Shown here piece after piece: positions 1 through 11,400 of a stretch of 64,000 bases of DNA (within the stretch, counting starts at the first letter, position 1; each line of letters begins with the position of its first letter). The position numbers and the translations under genes are program-made. Location of the stretch: assembly GCA_040954595.2 (NCBI GenBank), contig CM082579.2, forward strand, positions 15,128,001-15,192,000, read 5' to 3'. Origin of the DNA: Balanoglossus misakiensis (Eukaryota; Hemichordata). The notes under the pieces are model-generated. The model saw only the letters and a program-made list of their open reading frames with translations. It did no database searches and was not told where the DNA came from.

Positions 1-970
1 TATCATTTTTTTCTTTCTAGAATATTAGAACGCGCTCAAAAATAAAAATGCGACCTGTAAGCGAGTGCCGCGTTTCAATTGGTACTGACGATAAACACCG
101 CCACTCGGAGATAAAATCAACGTTTTTTTTTTTTTTAATGCAAGTGAACGCATGGAGGCGGCCATATTGAATTTAGGTTACATCCCAAGACATTCCGACT
201 GGGCTTCAGGTGGATTCGGGAAAGGTCTCTAAAACATAATCGGTCATCCAATTTTGTATACTAAATTTCTAAAAATGTAGGACATGGGAGGTTAACATAC
301 CAACAATGACTACACACAAAAAAGGGCCCAGGCGTTTCGGGGTGCGATTGTTACGTACCTTAGCTCCATCATCTGCAACCATGCAGCCAAGGAGTGGCAG
401 TGAAATTGTGCCTCATTGAGGATACAGTCTAGATCCGGAATTCAGCCAACGGCAAACTGTTTAGCGTGCCTTGTATGCAGCAGGATGGCAACGTTCTGGA
501 ACTTAAATTCTGGAAAGAAAATCCGAAATAGCTGAACAGATAACAGAAGAGAGAATACATACAGCTCCGCAACTTTTCCACTGGAAGATATAATACCATT
601 TGCCTCTATGATAGAGCAAAGGTATGTTATAATCGCACCCCGAAACTTATGGGGCCTTTTTTTGCCGTAGTCATTTCGGTCATCTTAACCTCCCATCTTC
701 TGCATTTTTAGAAATTTACTCTACAAAATTGAATGACCCATTACATTTTAGAGACCTTTCCCGAATTCAACCGAAGCCTAATCGGAAGGTCTTCGGGTGT
801 AATCCAATATGGCAGCCTCCATGCGATCACGTACATTGAAAATCCATTGATTTCATCGCCGATTACCGATGTTTATCGTCAATACCGATTCAAACGCGGC
901 ACTCGTTTACAAGTCGCATTTATTATTGATCGCGTTCCAATATTTTAAACAAACTAGATTACTGATATAA
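1..970. repeat. Palindromic repeat segment around an OB-fold exon 1 copy
   Basis: Bases 1 to about 340 reappear, diverged and in reverse complement, at about 625-940. The shared text includes the block running from the AAATTT near 700 through 'gagacctttcccgaattc' to the run before 940. The two arms flank an exon-like block at 358-621. The same 1-640 segment occurs in reverse complement at 61,616-62,180, and the 640-970 arm occurs in direct orientation at 5,895-6,120. This is therefore a dispersed repeat with its own inverted structure, not unique sequence. Confidence 0.75.
358..621 (+). pseudogene. Decayed first exon of an OB-fold (RPA-like) repeat-encoded protein
   Basis: The reading frame matches the better kept copy at 5,690: it shares VEIRNSANGKLFSVPCMQ-type text, followed by a segment with NVLELKFW. 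In this copy the start methionine region is degraded, early codons are changed (a TGA in the 'cctcattgagg' stretch), and two stops fall after ENPK. The exon ends at a consensus splice donor (AAAG|GTATGT at 621/622) in phase 0. I read it as a relic of exon 1 of a three-exon gene carried by the repeat. The function comes only from exons 2 and 3, which together look like an OB-fold. Confidence 0.5.
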
Positions 971-1050
971 ATGCTCAAAATTTTTCCTCCAAATGCCACC
1001 TTTACGGATTCAGTCACACAACTTACAGACTACGCCAAACTTTTTTCCAG

Positions 1051-1191
1051 ATCATACCTTGCGGGCGAAAAGCGATGGATATACCTGAAAAATTTGTAAC
1101 AGAATTGTATCATCCGCCACAAATAATGATATCAGAAGTCGAGATATCTCCACAGAAGAAGAGGGTGTGCGTTGTAGGAAAAGTCCATGAT
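1051..1191 (+). CDS. Exon 2 of the OB-fold (RPA-like) repeat gene
   Basis: This is an open 47-codon exon between a strong acceptor (TTTTTTCCAG) and a strong donor (GAT|GTGAGT). It is phase 0 on both sides, like the neighbouring exons 1 and 3. The peptide ends in RVCVVGKVHD, the kind of first beta-strand (V-x-V-x-G-K-V) that opens an OB-fold in replication protein A family members. Read together with the exon at 6,306-6,512 it gives a continuous OB-fold. A 4.4-kb foldback duplication now lies between it and exon 3. Whether the gene is still expressed cannot be told, since its local exon 1 is broken. Confidence 0.5.
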
Positions 1192-1336
1192 GTGAGTACT
1201 GTCAAATGTTGCACAAATAGCCGTTAAACCTGAAATATAGATTGAAAGTGGATATTGTTTTACACAATTTTTGAACATTGAAGTAAAGTATTAGAATGAT
1301 GGAATCCGATAAAAAAAGTGAGTTGGTAATTTCGGC

Positions 1337-3399
1337 ATCCGACTTCGTTATTAAAAATGGAAAGGTTTGCGATTCGGTTCAAGTAGTATTTGCAAGTTTG
1401 AAAGGAAATATTTCATTGAAGTACAGTGGCAACTACTGCATTATTGAGAATCTTTGAAATGTTGATGAACGGAGACTTATAATAGAATAAATGAAAACCT
1501 ACCTTTAACGGTGTTAGGGTTACTACACCTGACAGACCGCTGGTCTGCGTCCGACCGATTCTGAGCTCCTAGCTCTTGTGGAGACATGCGGAGGTACAGC
1601 GGGTTAACGGTTAGGAAGTGTTGATGAAAGGAATGATTAATTACATAGGCCAATCAGGATCCTGGAGTTAGATATTCGAGTGAAATGGTGGAAAAACGGG
1701 AATGCCGATTGGTTCAATTTAACCGGAGGGAAATTGCTACATTATATGACGTCAGTTGCGAACGATAATGCATATATTAAGCTAAGGTTGAATCCGGTTT
1801 TTCCATCAAGCACAAGCATATTTCAGTCATAAAAAAAACGAAGAGAATAACACTAAAAAAATATTTCCTTTTTAAAAACTTCACTATAGCATTATTATAA
1901 TGATGTACGTCGTACATAAAATGATACACGTGACATCGACTTGTTCAGAGTTTTAAAACAGGTAGAGAGTGCCCATGGGTAACCCGAAAACACACAAACC
2001 GGGTAAAAAATGAAAGTCCTGCGAAGGCCAGGAGTATACACTGAAAAATTACAATAAATCTAGTACAAAAGTTTGTATCCTCACGAATAATTAACTCTGA
2101 TTGCATAAGTTTATTTCCGTCTCATTACCTTCTGAAAGCAAATCACTCACTGGCCGGTAAAAGTTGAGTAAAATACTACATCTAAACTGCATAGCGATGG
2201 CGGCCCATAAAAATAATTGCCCAGTGTCCCACTCGCAATGCACAACTTTTTAGGCCAAGTGCTAATGATATTCGAATTTTCGAAGGTTACGCAATATACA
2301 CATACATGTATAAATATTAATTTATGAACAATTTCCAGTGTTCACGCTGGGATTTCTTTCGTTCTAGTTTACTCGTTATATAATGTACCAATTCCCTCCG
2401 GTAAGTTGAGCCGATTCCCATCACTTTGAGCCAATCGATATTCATGGTTTTTCAGCATTTCAGTCGACTATATTTACACCTGTTGCATGTCTTTGCAGTT
2501 TTTGACTTGACGCTTACAACCGAGTCGCACCGCACGCAGTACTATCTTGTTGTCTTCATGTTTAGTTGTTGTTTTGCGCACACTATTTGCACAAAAATAT
2601 CTGCTCGTTTTGTTATCAACGATCGAGTATATGTTAGGAAGTCCGACATAGAGAACTTTGTTCTAAATATTCAATGCCCCACAAATGATATACTTGACTG
2701 CTCGACACAACACACCCCAGCCATACTCCATTAGTACACGCCACAAACACCGTATTTATACAGCCTGAGGGATTTCAGCTTCGAACTTATTGCCCAATCA
2801 TATTCGACTATTTCCAACCAATCCCCTTCTGACTAATTGACCAATCACACGCTTCGAGCATAATTTCCAAAAAAGGGAAAACTAACGAATTTGCTACATC
2901 TTTCCGGTTTCATCTTCAACAGTTTCTAACATTTTTTTGGACCCCCCCCCCCTCGATAAACACCCATACTCAAAGGGTAACTTCATTTAATTGTCAGTAA
3001 ATAAAATCAATTCACAGTCTTATTACATGTACTATTTATAATATACTCAAATTTCCACTACAAAATATCTGTATATGTGCGTTAAATTCTGAAATCTTTC
3101 CACCCAAACCTCTAGTTATGCAAATTTAAATTGCTGTCTGTTGCGTTCGCCTACGGTTTCTCATTTTCGGACATTCGAATCTAACTCCTGATTGGCCTAT
3201 AAACTTATTTCTTTCATCAACACTTTCTAACCGTTAACCCGCTGTACCTCCGCATGTCTCCACAAGAGCTAGGAGCTCAGAATCGGATGAACGAGACAAG
3301 CGGTCTCTCACGTTTAGTAACCGTAACACCGTTAAAGGTAGGTTTTCATTGATTCTAATAAGTCTCCGTTCATCAACATTTCAAAAATTCTCCATAACC
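1337..3399 (+). repeat. Tandem duplication, copy 1 (about 2.06 kb)
   Basis: Copy 1 begins at 'atccgacttcg' and ends at 'tctccataacc', where copy 2 starts directly. Matching landmarks are offset by 2,063-2,065 bases across the whole length. I noticed only about ten substitutions plus a poly-C length change between copies, so identity is near 99.5%. The unit holds several CCAAT boxes, a CRE-like TGACGTCA at about 1,749 and a TATTTATA stretch near 2,753, giving it a promoter-like look. The 102-codon open frame at 2,426-2,734 starts with TTG and resembles no family I know, so I do not call it a gene. Confidence 0.8.
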
Positions 3400-5466
3400 A
3401 TCCGACTTCGTTATTAAAAATGGAAAGATTTGCGATTTGAGATTCGGTTACCATTTGCAAGTTTGAAAGGAAATATTTCATTGAAGTACAGTGGCAAGTA
3501 CTGCATTATTGAGAATCTTTGAAATGTTGATGAACGGAGACTTATAATAGAATAAATGAAAACCTACCTTTAACGGTGTTAGGGTTACTACACCTGACAG
3601 ACCGCTGGTCTGCGTCCGACCGATTCTGAGCTCCTAGCTCTTGTGGAGACATGCGGAGGTACAGCGGGTTAACGGTTAGGAAGTGTTGATGAAAGGAATG
3701 ATTAATTACATAGGCCAACCAGGATCCTGGAGTTAGATATTCGAGTGAAATGGTGGAAAAACTGGAATGCCGATTGGTTCAATTTAACCGGAGGGAAATT
3801 GCTACATTATATGACGTCAGTTGCGAACGATAATGCATATATTAGGCTAAGGTTGAATCCGGTTTTTCCATCAAGCACAAGCATATTTCAGTCATAAAAA
3901 AAACGAAGAGAATAACACTAAAAAAATATTTCCTTTTTAAAAACTTCACTATAGCATTATTATAATGATGTACGTCGTACATAAAATGATACACGTGACA
4001 TCGACTTGTTCAGAGTTTTAAAACAGGTAGAGAGTGCCCATGGGTAACCCGAAAACACACAAACCGGGTAAAAAATGAAAGTCCTGCGAAGGCCAGGAGT
4101 ATACACTGAAAAATTACAATAAATCTAGTACGAAAGTTTGTATTCTCACGAATAATTAACTCTGATTGCATAAGTTTATTTCCGTCTCATTACCTTCTGA
4201 AAGCAAATCACTCACTTGCCGGTAAAAGTTGAGTAAAATACTACATCTAAACTGCATAGCGATGGCGGCCCATAAAAATAATTGCCCAGTGTCCCACTCG
4301 CAATGCACAACTTTTTAGGCCAAGTGCTAATGATATTCGAATTTTCGAAGGTTACGCAATATACACATACATGTATAAATATTAATTTATGAACAATTTC
4401 CAGTGTTCACGCTGGGATTTCTTTCGTTCTAGTTTACTCGTTATATAATGTACCAATTCCCTCCGGTAAGTTGAGCCGATTCCCATCACTTTGAGCCAAT
4501 CGATATTCATGGTTTTTCAGCATTTCAGTCGACTATATTTACACCTGTTGCATGTCTTTGCAGTTTTTGACTTGACGCTTACAACCGAGTCGCACCGCAC
4601 GCAGTACTATCTTGTTGTCTTCATGTTTAGTTGTTGTTTTGCGCACACTATTTGCACAAAAATATCTGCTCGTTTTGTTATCAACGATCGAGTATATGTT
4701 AGGAAGTCCGACATAGAGAACTTTGTTCTAAATATTCAATGCCCCACAAATGATATACTAGACTGCTCGACACAACACACCCCAGCCATACTCCATTAGT
4801 ACACGCCACAAACACCGTATTTATACAGCCTGAGGGATTTCAGCTTCGAACTTATTGCCCAATCATATTCGACTATTTCCAACCAATCCCCTTCTGACTA
4901 ATTGACCAATCACACGCTTCGAGCATAATTTCCAAAAAAGGCAAAACTAACGAATTTGCTACATCTTTCCGGTTTCATCTTCAACAGTTTCTAACATTTT
5001 TTTGGACCCCCCCCCCCCCTCGATAAACACCCATACTCAAAGGGTAACTTCATTTAATTGTCAGTAAATAAAATCAATTCACAGTCTTATTACATGTACT
5101 ATTTATAATATACTCAAATTTCCACTACAAAATATCTGTATATGTGCGTTAAATTCTGAAATCTTTCCACCCAAACCTCTAGTTATGCAAATTTAAATTG
5201 CTGTCTGTTGCGTTCGCCTACGGTTTCTCATTTTCGGACATTCGAATCTAACTCCTGATTGGCCTATAAACTTATTTCTTTCATCAACACTTTCTAACCG
5301 TTAACCCGCTGTACCTCCGCATGTCTCCACAAGAGCTAGGAGCTCAGAATCGGATGAACGAGACAAGCGGTCTCTCACGTTTAGTAACCGTAACACCGTT
5401 AAAGGTAGGTTTTCATTGATTCTAATAAGTCTCCGTTCATCAACATTTCAAAAATTCTCCATAACC
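3400..5466 (+). repeat. Tandem duplication, copy 2 (about 2.06 kb)
   Basis: Nearly identical to 1,337-3,399 and directly adjacent. Differences seen include a longer poly-C run near 5,007-5,020 and single-base changes such as TACTTGACT to TACTAGACT in the shared open frame. Unlike copy 1, its right end continues into the complete inverted terminus ('cagtagttgccactg') and on into the flank shared with the left side, so copy 2 keeps the original right boundary. Confidence 0.8.
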
Positions 5467-5689
5467 CAGTAGTTGCCACTGTGCTTCAATGAAATATTTC
5501 CTTTCAAACTTGCAAATGGTAACCGAATCTCAAATCGCAAATCTTTCCATTTTTAATAACGAAGTCGGATGCCGCAATCACCAACTCACTTTTTTATCGG
5601 ACTCCATCATTCTAATACTTTACTTCAATGTTCAAAAATTGTGTAAAACAATATCCACTCTCAATCTATTTTTCAGGTTTAACGGCGTT

Positions 5690-5888
5690 ATGGCATCCCC
5701 GGCTCCCGGTCCCTCATCCCCAACCAGCCAAGGCGTGGCACTGAAATTGCGCCTCATGGAGGATGTCGAGATCCGGAATTCCGCCAACGGGAAACTGTTT
5801 AGCGTGCCTTGTATGCAGCAGGATGGCAACGTTCTGGAACTTTTCCACTGGAAGAGATAATACCATTTGCCTCTATGATAGAGCAAAG
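5690..5888 (+). pseudogene. Exon 1 of the OB-fold repeat gene, with internal deletion
   Basis: The exon starts at an ATG 14 bases after a strong acceptor (TATTTTTCAG), reads MASPAPGPSSPTSQG and continues into the conserved VEIRNSANGKLFSVPCMQ block. It ends at a consensus donor (AAAG|GTACGT). Compared with the copies at 358-621 and 61,625-61,870 it lacks about 70 bases between GGAACTT and TTTTCCACTGG, which shifts the frame so translation stops after HWKR. The missing part codes for KFW...LRN-like text in the other copies. The N-terminal Pro/Ser-rich start suggests a flexible leader before the OB-fold. Confidence 0.55.
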
Positions 5889-6305
5889 GTACGTTATAAT
5901 CGCACCCCGTAACTTATGGGCCTGACTTTTTTTTTGCCGTAGTCATTTTGGGTATCTTAACCTCCCATCTTCTACATTTTTAGAAATTTACTCTACAAAA
6001 TTGAATGACCCATTACATTTTAGAGACCTTTCCCGAATTCAACCGAAGCCCAATGGGAAGGTCTTCGGATGTAATCCAATATGGCAGCCTCCATGCGATC
6101 ACGTACATTGAAAATCCATTTATATGATACAACCATGCCTTGTCAACTCACCTCGGGTCAAAATTACTGCCATCGATTCATCATTTTGCAGTTCAAATTT
6201 TAAAAAGCAACTGACAAAAAACAACCACTCTTGCACTATTTCTCCACAACATTTACTACTCGTAATTATTAACATTCAATGTTTTCCATTTTATTTCCAC
6301 TACAG

Positions 6306-6512
6306 TATGAATCAGTGACACATACATCGAATTCTACAAAGAGACGTAAACTGACCATAACTGATGGCACAAGAGATGCTGAAGTCAACCTTTGGGGTGA
6401 GAAAACAGCGCTGCCACTGGATGTAGGTGCCACAGTTAAACTAGGCCCATTGGTTATCAACAGATATAAAACATCGTCCACATTAAATACAACAGCGACA
6501 ACTGAAGTGGAG
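6306..6512 (+). CDS. Exon 3 of the OB-fold (RPA-like) repeat gene
   Basis: This 69-codon exon lies between a CAG acceptor (CACTACAG) and a GTGAGA donor, phase 0 on both sides. The peptide contains KRRKLTITDGTRDAEVNLWG, then a hydrophobic GATVKLGPLVINRY stretch and a final SSTLNTT. This is the strand order seen in RPA-type OB-folds: basic residue, a strand ending in 'D', a strand with LWG, then a 'vvvl...y' strand and a 'sLst' strand. Single-stranded DNA or RNA binding is therefore the likely role, inferred from fold only. The frame stays open beyond the donor into the GC-rich block at 6,513. A broken copy lies at 62,307-62,480. Confidence 0.6.
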
Positions 6513-8060
6513 GTGAGACATAAAATACTGTTCCTGATGCTCCGTGAGAACTGTCAGGTAGCCACGGTTCTAGGCGACATAGGATGGATGTCCACGGTAC
6601 GGGAGGAGGCCATGCATGTATACGGGAAGGAAAAGACCGAAGCCAACCTGCCCGTACCATCCGACGCAGCCATAAAAACCTGCACACTACCTCGGGAGTT
6701 CAATCCAGGCCGCGTACGTGGGGGATTCGTTGGCCATATCTCCCCGCAAGAGCCCACAAGAACCACCACCGCAGCTGACGACCTGGAGGAAACTTTGAGC
6801 ATCTTCCGGGATCCGCAGCTGGAAAAACAGGTACTCGGTGGTGACAAGGACCAGGCGATGGAGGTGTCGGAAGGGCCAGACCCACCCCGCACCCGTGTAT
6901 CACCCCCAATAGCAGTAGCGAGAGACGGGGGAAACCAACGGCTGCTGTAGGAGCCATCACCCCCACGCCAAGAAATGCTGCCGCTGCAGTCACTGATCAA
7001 CCCATTGGAGCTGGAGGCGACGTTGGAGGCGGGGGAATATCTAATCCCCTGGGAACTTCGACGCCACCCCGGCAGCCCTACTAGGTCCAGATCCCCAACC
7101 CGGTCGCCGCGACCGGAGCGTTCTCGAGAGGAAAGGCGGGACCGCCCACCTTCCCGTGAACGACCATCCTTTTCACGCTGGGGAGATCTCAGCCCCAGAC
7201 GTTGCCTCTCCAGAGGGCGCCGTCAATGACCTTTGGCTTTTCAGAGACACGGTCTTGGTGGGGGACAGTAGGGAGCCCTCCACGACACTCTCTGGAGAGG
7301 GAACCCCAGACGTCGATCACCGATCCGGTATCCAACGCCGGAACCGCCCAAAGAAGACGAACGCCGCTGGAGGAGCGCCAGGCCGGCCTGAAGGAGCCCC
7401 CTATCCTCTGTTCCACATTACTCATCAGGCCCTTCTCCATGTCCGTTCCCGGGAGGCCGGAGGTCCACGCGCAAACTGAAGAAACACGCCTTTCAGTGCC
7501 ACCTTCCAGTTATTTTTACTGAGAAGCCGGTAGTATTCCGTGAGCGGGACGCGGTGGAGGCGTTAGAGAAACTCACCTATACTGGCTGTGTGGTCCAGGA
7601 AATGAAATACCCGACCTGCTAGACTTCTATATCCGCAGGGGCGGACCTGGACGGATCCCTACGGAATCCTTTTGTTCACCGGAGTCCATGGTGATGATGA
7701 AGCGCCTGTGCGTCTTCCAGGGGTGGGAGGTGCCGAACAGGTTCCGACTGAGCTCCCCCACCACACCAGCGATTCTCATCCACTGGCGTGTCCTTAGCAT
7801 ACTGCTGAGGTGGGTATCCCAATCACGACAGGAAGAATTCCGGGAAATCCGACCTCACCGGAAAACATCATCAATCCGGACACAGCAACCAGAGAGGACG
7901 GGGGCGGAAGCAGTCGCACAGCATCCATCGACGCAGGGGGAGCGAGGACGCGCCAGGGGTTTTTGATGCATTTTTTATCCCCCAAGCGTGCGCGGAGGAG
8001 TGCCGAGTGGAAGACGCGCCCACCACCATAGATGACCTCACTGACTACGATGTTGGTGTC
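6513..8060 (+). pseudogene. GC-rich decayed coding block, probably a transposon protein
   Basis: Base composition jumps to clearly GC-rich just after 6,530 and drops at the LTR retrotransposon. No single frame is open throughout, but frames take over from one another. 6,513-6,950 gives a Pro/Thr/acidic peptide. 6,975-7,229 gives an Arg/Ser-rich stretch (RSRSPTRSPRPERSREERR). Around 7,440-7,600 there is a zinc-finger-like CPFPGG...KKHAFQCHLP followed by a helical segment (RERDAVEALEKL). 7,690-7,830 gives LCVFQGWEVPNRF...ILIHWRVLSILLR. The order (disordered leader, finger, helical part) resembles proteins encoded by repeats in marine invertebrates, but I cannot name the family. The retrotransposon cuts off its 3' end. 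Confidence 0.45.
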
Positions 8061-8065
8061 CCCCC
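8061..8065. repeat. Target site duplication (CCCCC), 3' LTR side
   Basis: Five C bases precede the LTR end at 8,066 and match the C run following the other LTR at 12,954. Because the right flank is a longer poly-C run, the exact size cannot be proven, but 5 bp is usual for this class. Confidence 0.6.
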
Positions 8066-8269
8066 TGTTATGTTTCCATCAACATGGGAATAATAATGCG
8101 ATCATAAGGTATAACAACAACCTATTTATTGATCGGCTGAAAAGACTCAACAATGTGCTTCGCCTTATCTGGGCGGAAGTGACGTCGTACAGCAATTCAT
8201 AAACAAGTGGAACACCAACAATGCAACACTAGAGGGCGCTATATTGATCGTAGCTGTCAGAATACTACA
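8066..8269 (-). repeat. 3' LTR of the Ty3/gypsy element
   Basis: A 204-bp LTR identical to 12,750-12,953. On the element strand it starts TGTAGTATTC and ends CATAACA. It carries a CRE-like TGACGTCG near 8,187 on the plus strand. Confidence 0.95.
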
Positions 8270-8283
8270 TCCCCTCTTCTTTA
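8270..8283 (-). other. Polypurine tract
   Basis: Reading the minus strand, a purine-only AAAGAAGAGGGGA run lies directly before the 3' LTR. This is where plus-strand DNA synthesis is primed in LTR retroelements. Confidence 0.8.
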
Positions 8284-8488
8284 AGATAAATTGTTTCAAA
8301 ACTCTTTTTGAATACGAATGTCACTGTGAATTGTCCTGTGCAAACTCTGCATTCATCTTGAATCAGTCTTTGTCAAAATCAAACGCAACGAACATGAAAA
8401 ATACTCTGGGAAAAATGTGATAAATTTTCCTCTGTATAACTCAACTTTCTGTGGAACAAATGGCGTATCTCAATATCAGAAAAAGCTA
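8284..8488 (-). other. Untranslated stretch between pol stop and polypurine tract
   Basis: About 200 bases with no open frame worth calling. There is no env-like sequence between pol and the 3' LTR. Confidence 0.6.
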
Positions 8489-11400
8489 TCAATCAGTCAC
8501 ATAATCTTTGTATCGAGACGGCTTTTGTATATTTGTTCTGGTTCGTGTTGATCTCAACGATTCTTGGGCTGGTGACGCTGGCGTTGCGGGTTGTTGAGGC
8601 GGTGTTCCCTCTGTGACTGCTGGTGCAATATTGTGTTGATCCATCCCTGTCTGTGCTGGTTTCAGTTCTGCGCTGACTGGTTTCAGGTGGATCCTGTTGC
8701 GTCGCATTTGTTTCCCGTTGTCTAACTTCACGGTGTAGGACCTAGGTGTGTTTGCTGGGGCTACAACTCTCGCTGGACTCCATGTTTTGCTGATTGGGTT
8801 TTGTACATGGACTTGTTGACCTGTCAGCAATTCTGGTAGTTGTCTGGAGTGCTGGTCGTGGCTGGAAGTCTGGGCCTGCTGTTGAGATGTCAGGTATTGA
8901 CGAACTTCCTCCCCGTTTCTTGCTGGGTGAATTTTGGCTGGGAGAGTTGTCTTGTATGCTCTGCTGTTCAGCAACTCAGCTGGTGATGGTATGTTGGACT
9001 TCAATGGAGTCGCGCGAAGTGCCAACAATGCTAGATTCGGATCATCTCCGGACTCTTTGCACTTCATCAGGATGTTCTTCACGGTCTGTACATGTCGCTC
9101 GATAAAACCGTGCCCTTTGGGATAGTATGGTGATGATGTGACTATCGCAAAACCATACTTCTCAGTTAGGCTGTGGAAGTCTCTAGCTGTAAACTGAGAT
9201 CCGTTGTCACAAACTAGTTTCTCGGGTATTCCTTGCTCTGCAAATAGAATTCGGAGGGCTCTCATAATGGTACTGGCTCTGAGGTCTTCAAGTTTCCTAA
9301 TGAAGGGGAACTTGGAGTAGTAGTCAGCAACTATCATGTACCATGTTTGGTTCACGTAGAATAGGTCTGCTCCAATTGTGTGCCACAGTCGTGGTGGAAT
9401 TTCCATTGGAATCATCGGTTCCTTCTGCTGGGAATTCTGGAATTTCTGGCACGCGTTGCATCCTGTTACTAGTCTCTCTATATCTTTACAAATTCCAGGC
9501 CAGTACACGCTGGATCTGGCTCTCAGCTTGCATTTCTCGATCCCCAGGTGACTGCTATGAATGCGTTGTAGCATTTCATCTCTCATTACTGCTGGTATGA
9601 GGAGTCGGCTGCCTATCAGGATAATACCATCTTCGATAGCGATATCGTCTCGAATAGACCAGTAGGGTCGAATATCAGCGTGAATGTCCTTGATGCTATC
9701 TGGCCATCCTTTCAGGACTTGCTGGATCAATAATTGAAGAATTTCATCTTTGGTAGTTTCTTCTTTGATCTCCATCTGTCTCATTGGTGTGATCTTCACC
9801 AGGTGGTGTATCTGGACTTTCATGTCACTGATTTCGTTCTGATCTTGTGGTGACAGTCTAGATAGTGCGTCGGCAAGTATCATCTGTTTGCTTGGCTTGT
9901 AGTGTATGGTGAAATCATACGGCTGTATGCGCAACAGCATTCTCTGTAATCGGGGTGGTGCCTTGGTCAAATTCTTCCTCTGAATTTGCTCCAACGGTCG
10001 ATGATCACTCTCTACTATGAAACTTCTGCCGTAGAGATATGTGCGAAACTTCTCACATCTGTAGACTACCGCGAGTAGTTCTCTTTCTATATTGGCGTAT
10101 CGGGTTTCCGCTGGTGTCAGGGCCTTGGACGCAAATGCTATAGGTCTCTGTTCCTGTATGAGCACCGCTCCGATTCCCTTTCCCGATGCGTCGACTTGTA
10201 GAGTGACAGGCTTCTTACGGTCGTAGTAAGCAAGTGTAGTCTTTGTGCTGATCAGGTCCTTGATCATATTGAAAGACTTTGTGTGTGTCGGAGACCACTC
10301 AAACTCAGTGTCGTCTCTGATGAGCTCTCTCAGTGGTGCTGTGTGTTCAGCTAATCTGGGTATGAATGAACCCATGTAGTTCACCATTCCGAGGAATGTG
10401 CGCAGTTCGGTCTTGTCTCTAGGCGGATGCATCATCTCTATCGCCTTGACCTTTTCTGGGTTGGGTTTAACTCCGTCTTCTGTGTATAACATGCCAAAGA
10501 AACTACATTCTTTTGTCTTGATGTAGCATTTCTCTTTGTTCAGTTTAATGCCTGCTTTCCTGGTTCGTTCCATGGCTTCGTGTAGATGCAGGTCATGGTG
10601 TCGCTCTCCTGATCCTAAGACTTGTATATCGTCTGCAATGCCGACTGCACCTTCACACTCTCTGTATGTTTCATCAATTTTGAATTGAAACACATCTTGG
10701 CTCATCCTTAGCCCAAATGGCATTCGTAGGAATCTGTAACGGCCATATGGTGTGTTAAAGGTCGTCAGGAAGGATGATTCTTCATCGATCTTTACATTCC
10801 AGTATCCGTTCCGCGCGTCTAGCTTGCTGAAAAGTGTTGCGCCTGCCAACTTTGGGGTAATCTCCTCCAATGTGGGTGTAGGGTAATGATCCCTTTTAAT
10901 GGCTTTGTTCAAGTCCTTCGGGTCCAGACAAATGCGAAGTCTTCCATTGTCTTTCTCCCGGACAACAAGAGAATTGACCCAGTTCGTAGGCTGGTTCACT
11001 TTGGCGATGATTTGCTTATCTTCCATCTCCTGCAGCTCGGTTTTGAGTCTATCCATTAGTTCTAATGGAACTCTGCGGGCAGGGTGTACTACTGGTTGTA
11101 CTTCTGGATCAAGAGTGATGTGGTATGTGTAGTTTTCAAAACATCCGACCACGTCGTCAAAGCAATCAGGGTACATCCTCAGCAACTGTTCTTTGTTCTT
11201 TATGGGAGGGCGGTCCCTGATGGGTGTATTACTGTCTATGTAGTCATCTGCAGGGTTTCTGTTTCTTCCTGCTGGCTTCTGTTCGTTCATCTTTCTCTTT
11301 TCCACTTCCACATTTCTTCCAGGCTGTGCTGTCTTGCACTCTGGGCTCGCCTGCACTTGTATGGCTTCTACTGAACAGTTTATTTGTATCAGGTTTAAGG

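Larger units (their letters stand above)
1200..5690. repeat. Foldback/tandem block: inverted ends around a 2.06-kb tandem duplication
   Basis: The outer flanks at about 1,200-1,430 and 5,465-5,690 are reverse complements of each other. They share the 'atccgacttcgttatt' stretch, the ATTTCATTGAAGTACAGTGGC stretch and the TTGTGTAAAACAATATCC stretch. Inside lie two head-to-tail copies of one unit. Each unit has its own inverted ends of about 250 bp containing 'ctgtacctccgcatgtctcc' or its complement. The same terminal sequence returns at 61,220-61,610. The block looks like a foldback-type transposon inserted between exons 2 and 3 of the OB-fold repeat, then duplicated. Confidence 0.75.

Noticed and set aside
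2426-4799. Two identical 102-codon open frames
   Set aside because: They are identical only because they lie in the tandem duplication. They start with TTG and show no family resemblance or splice context.
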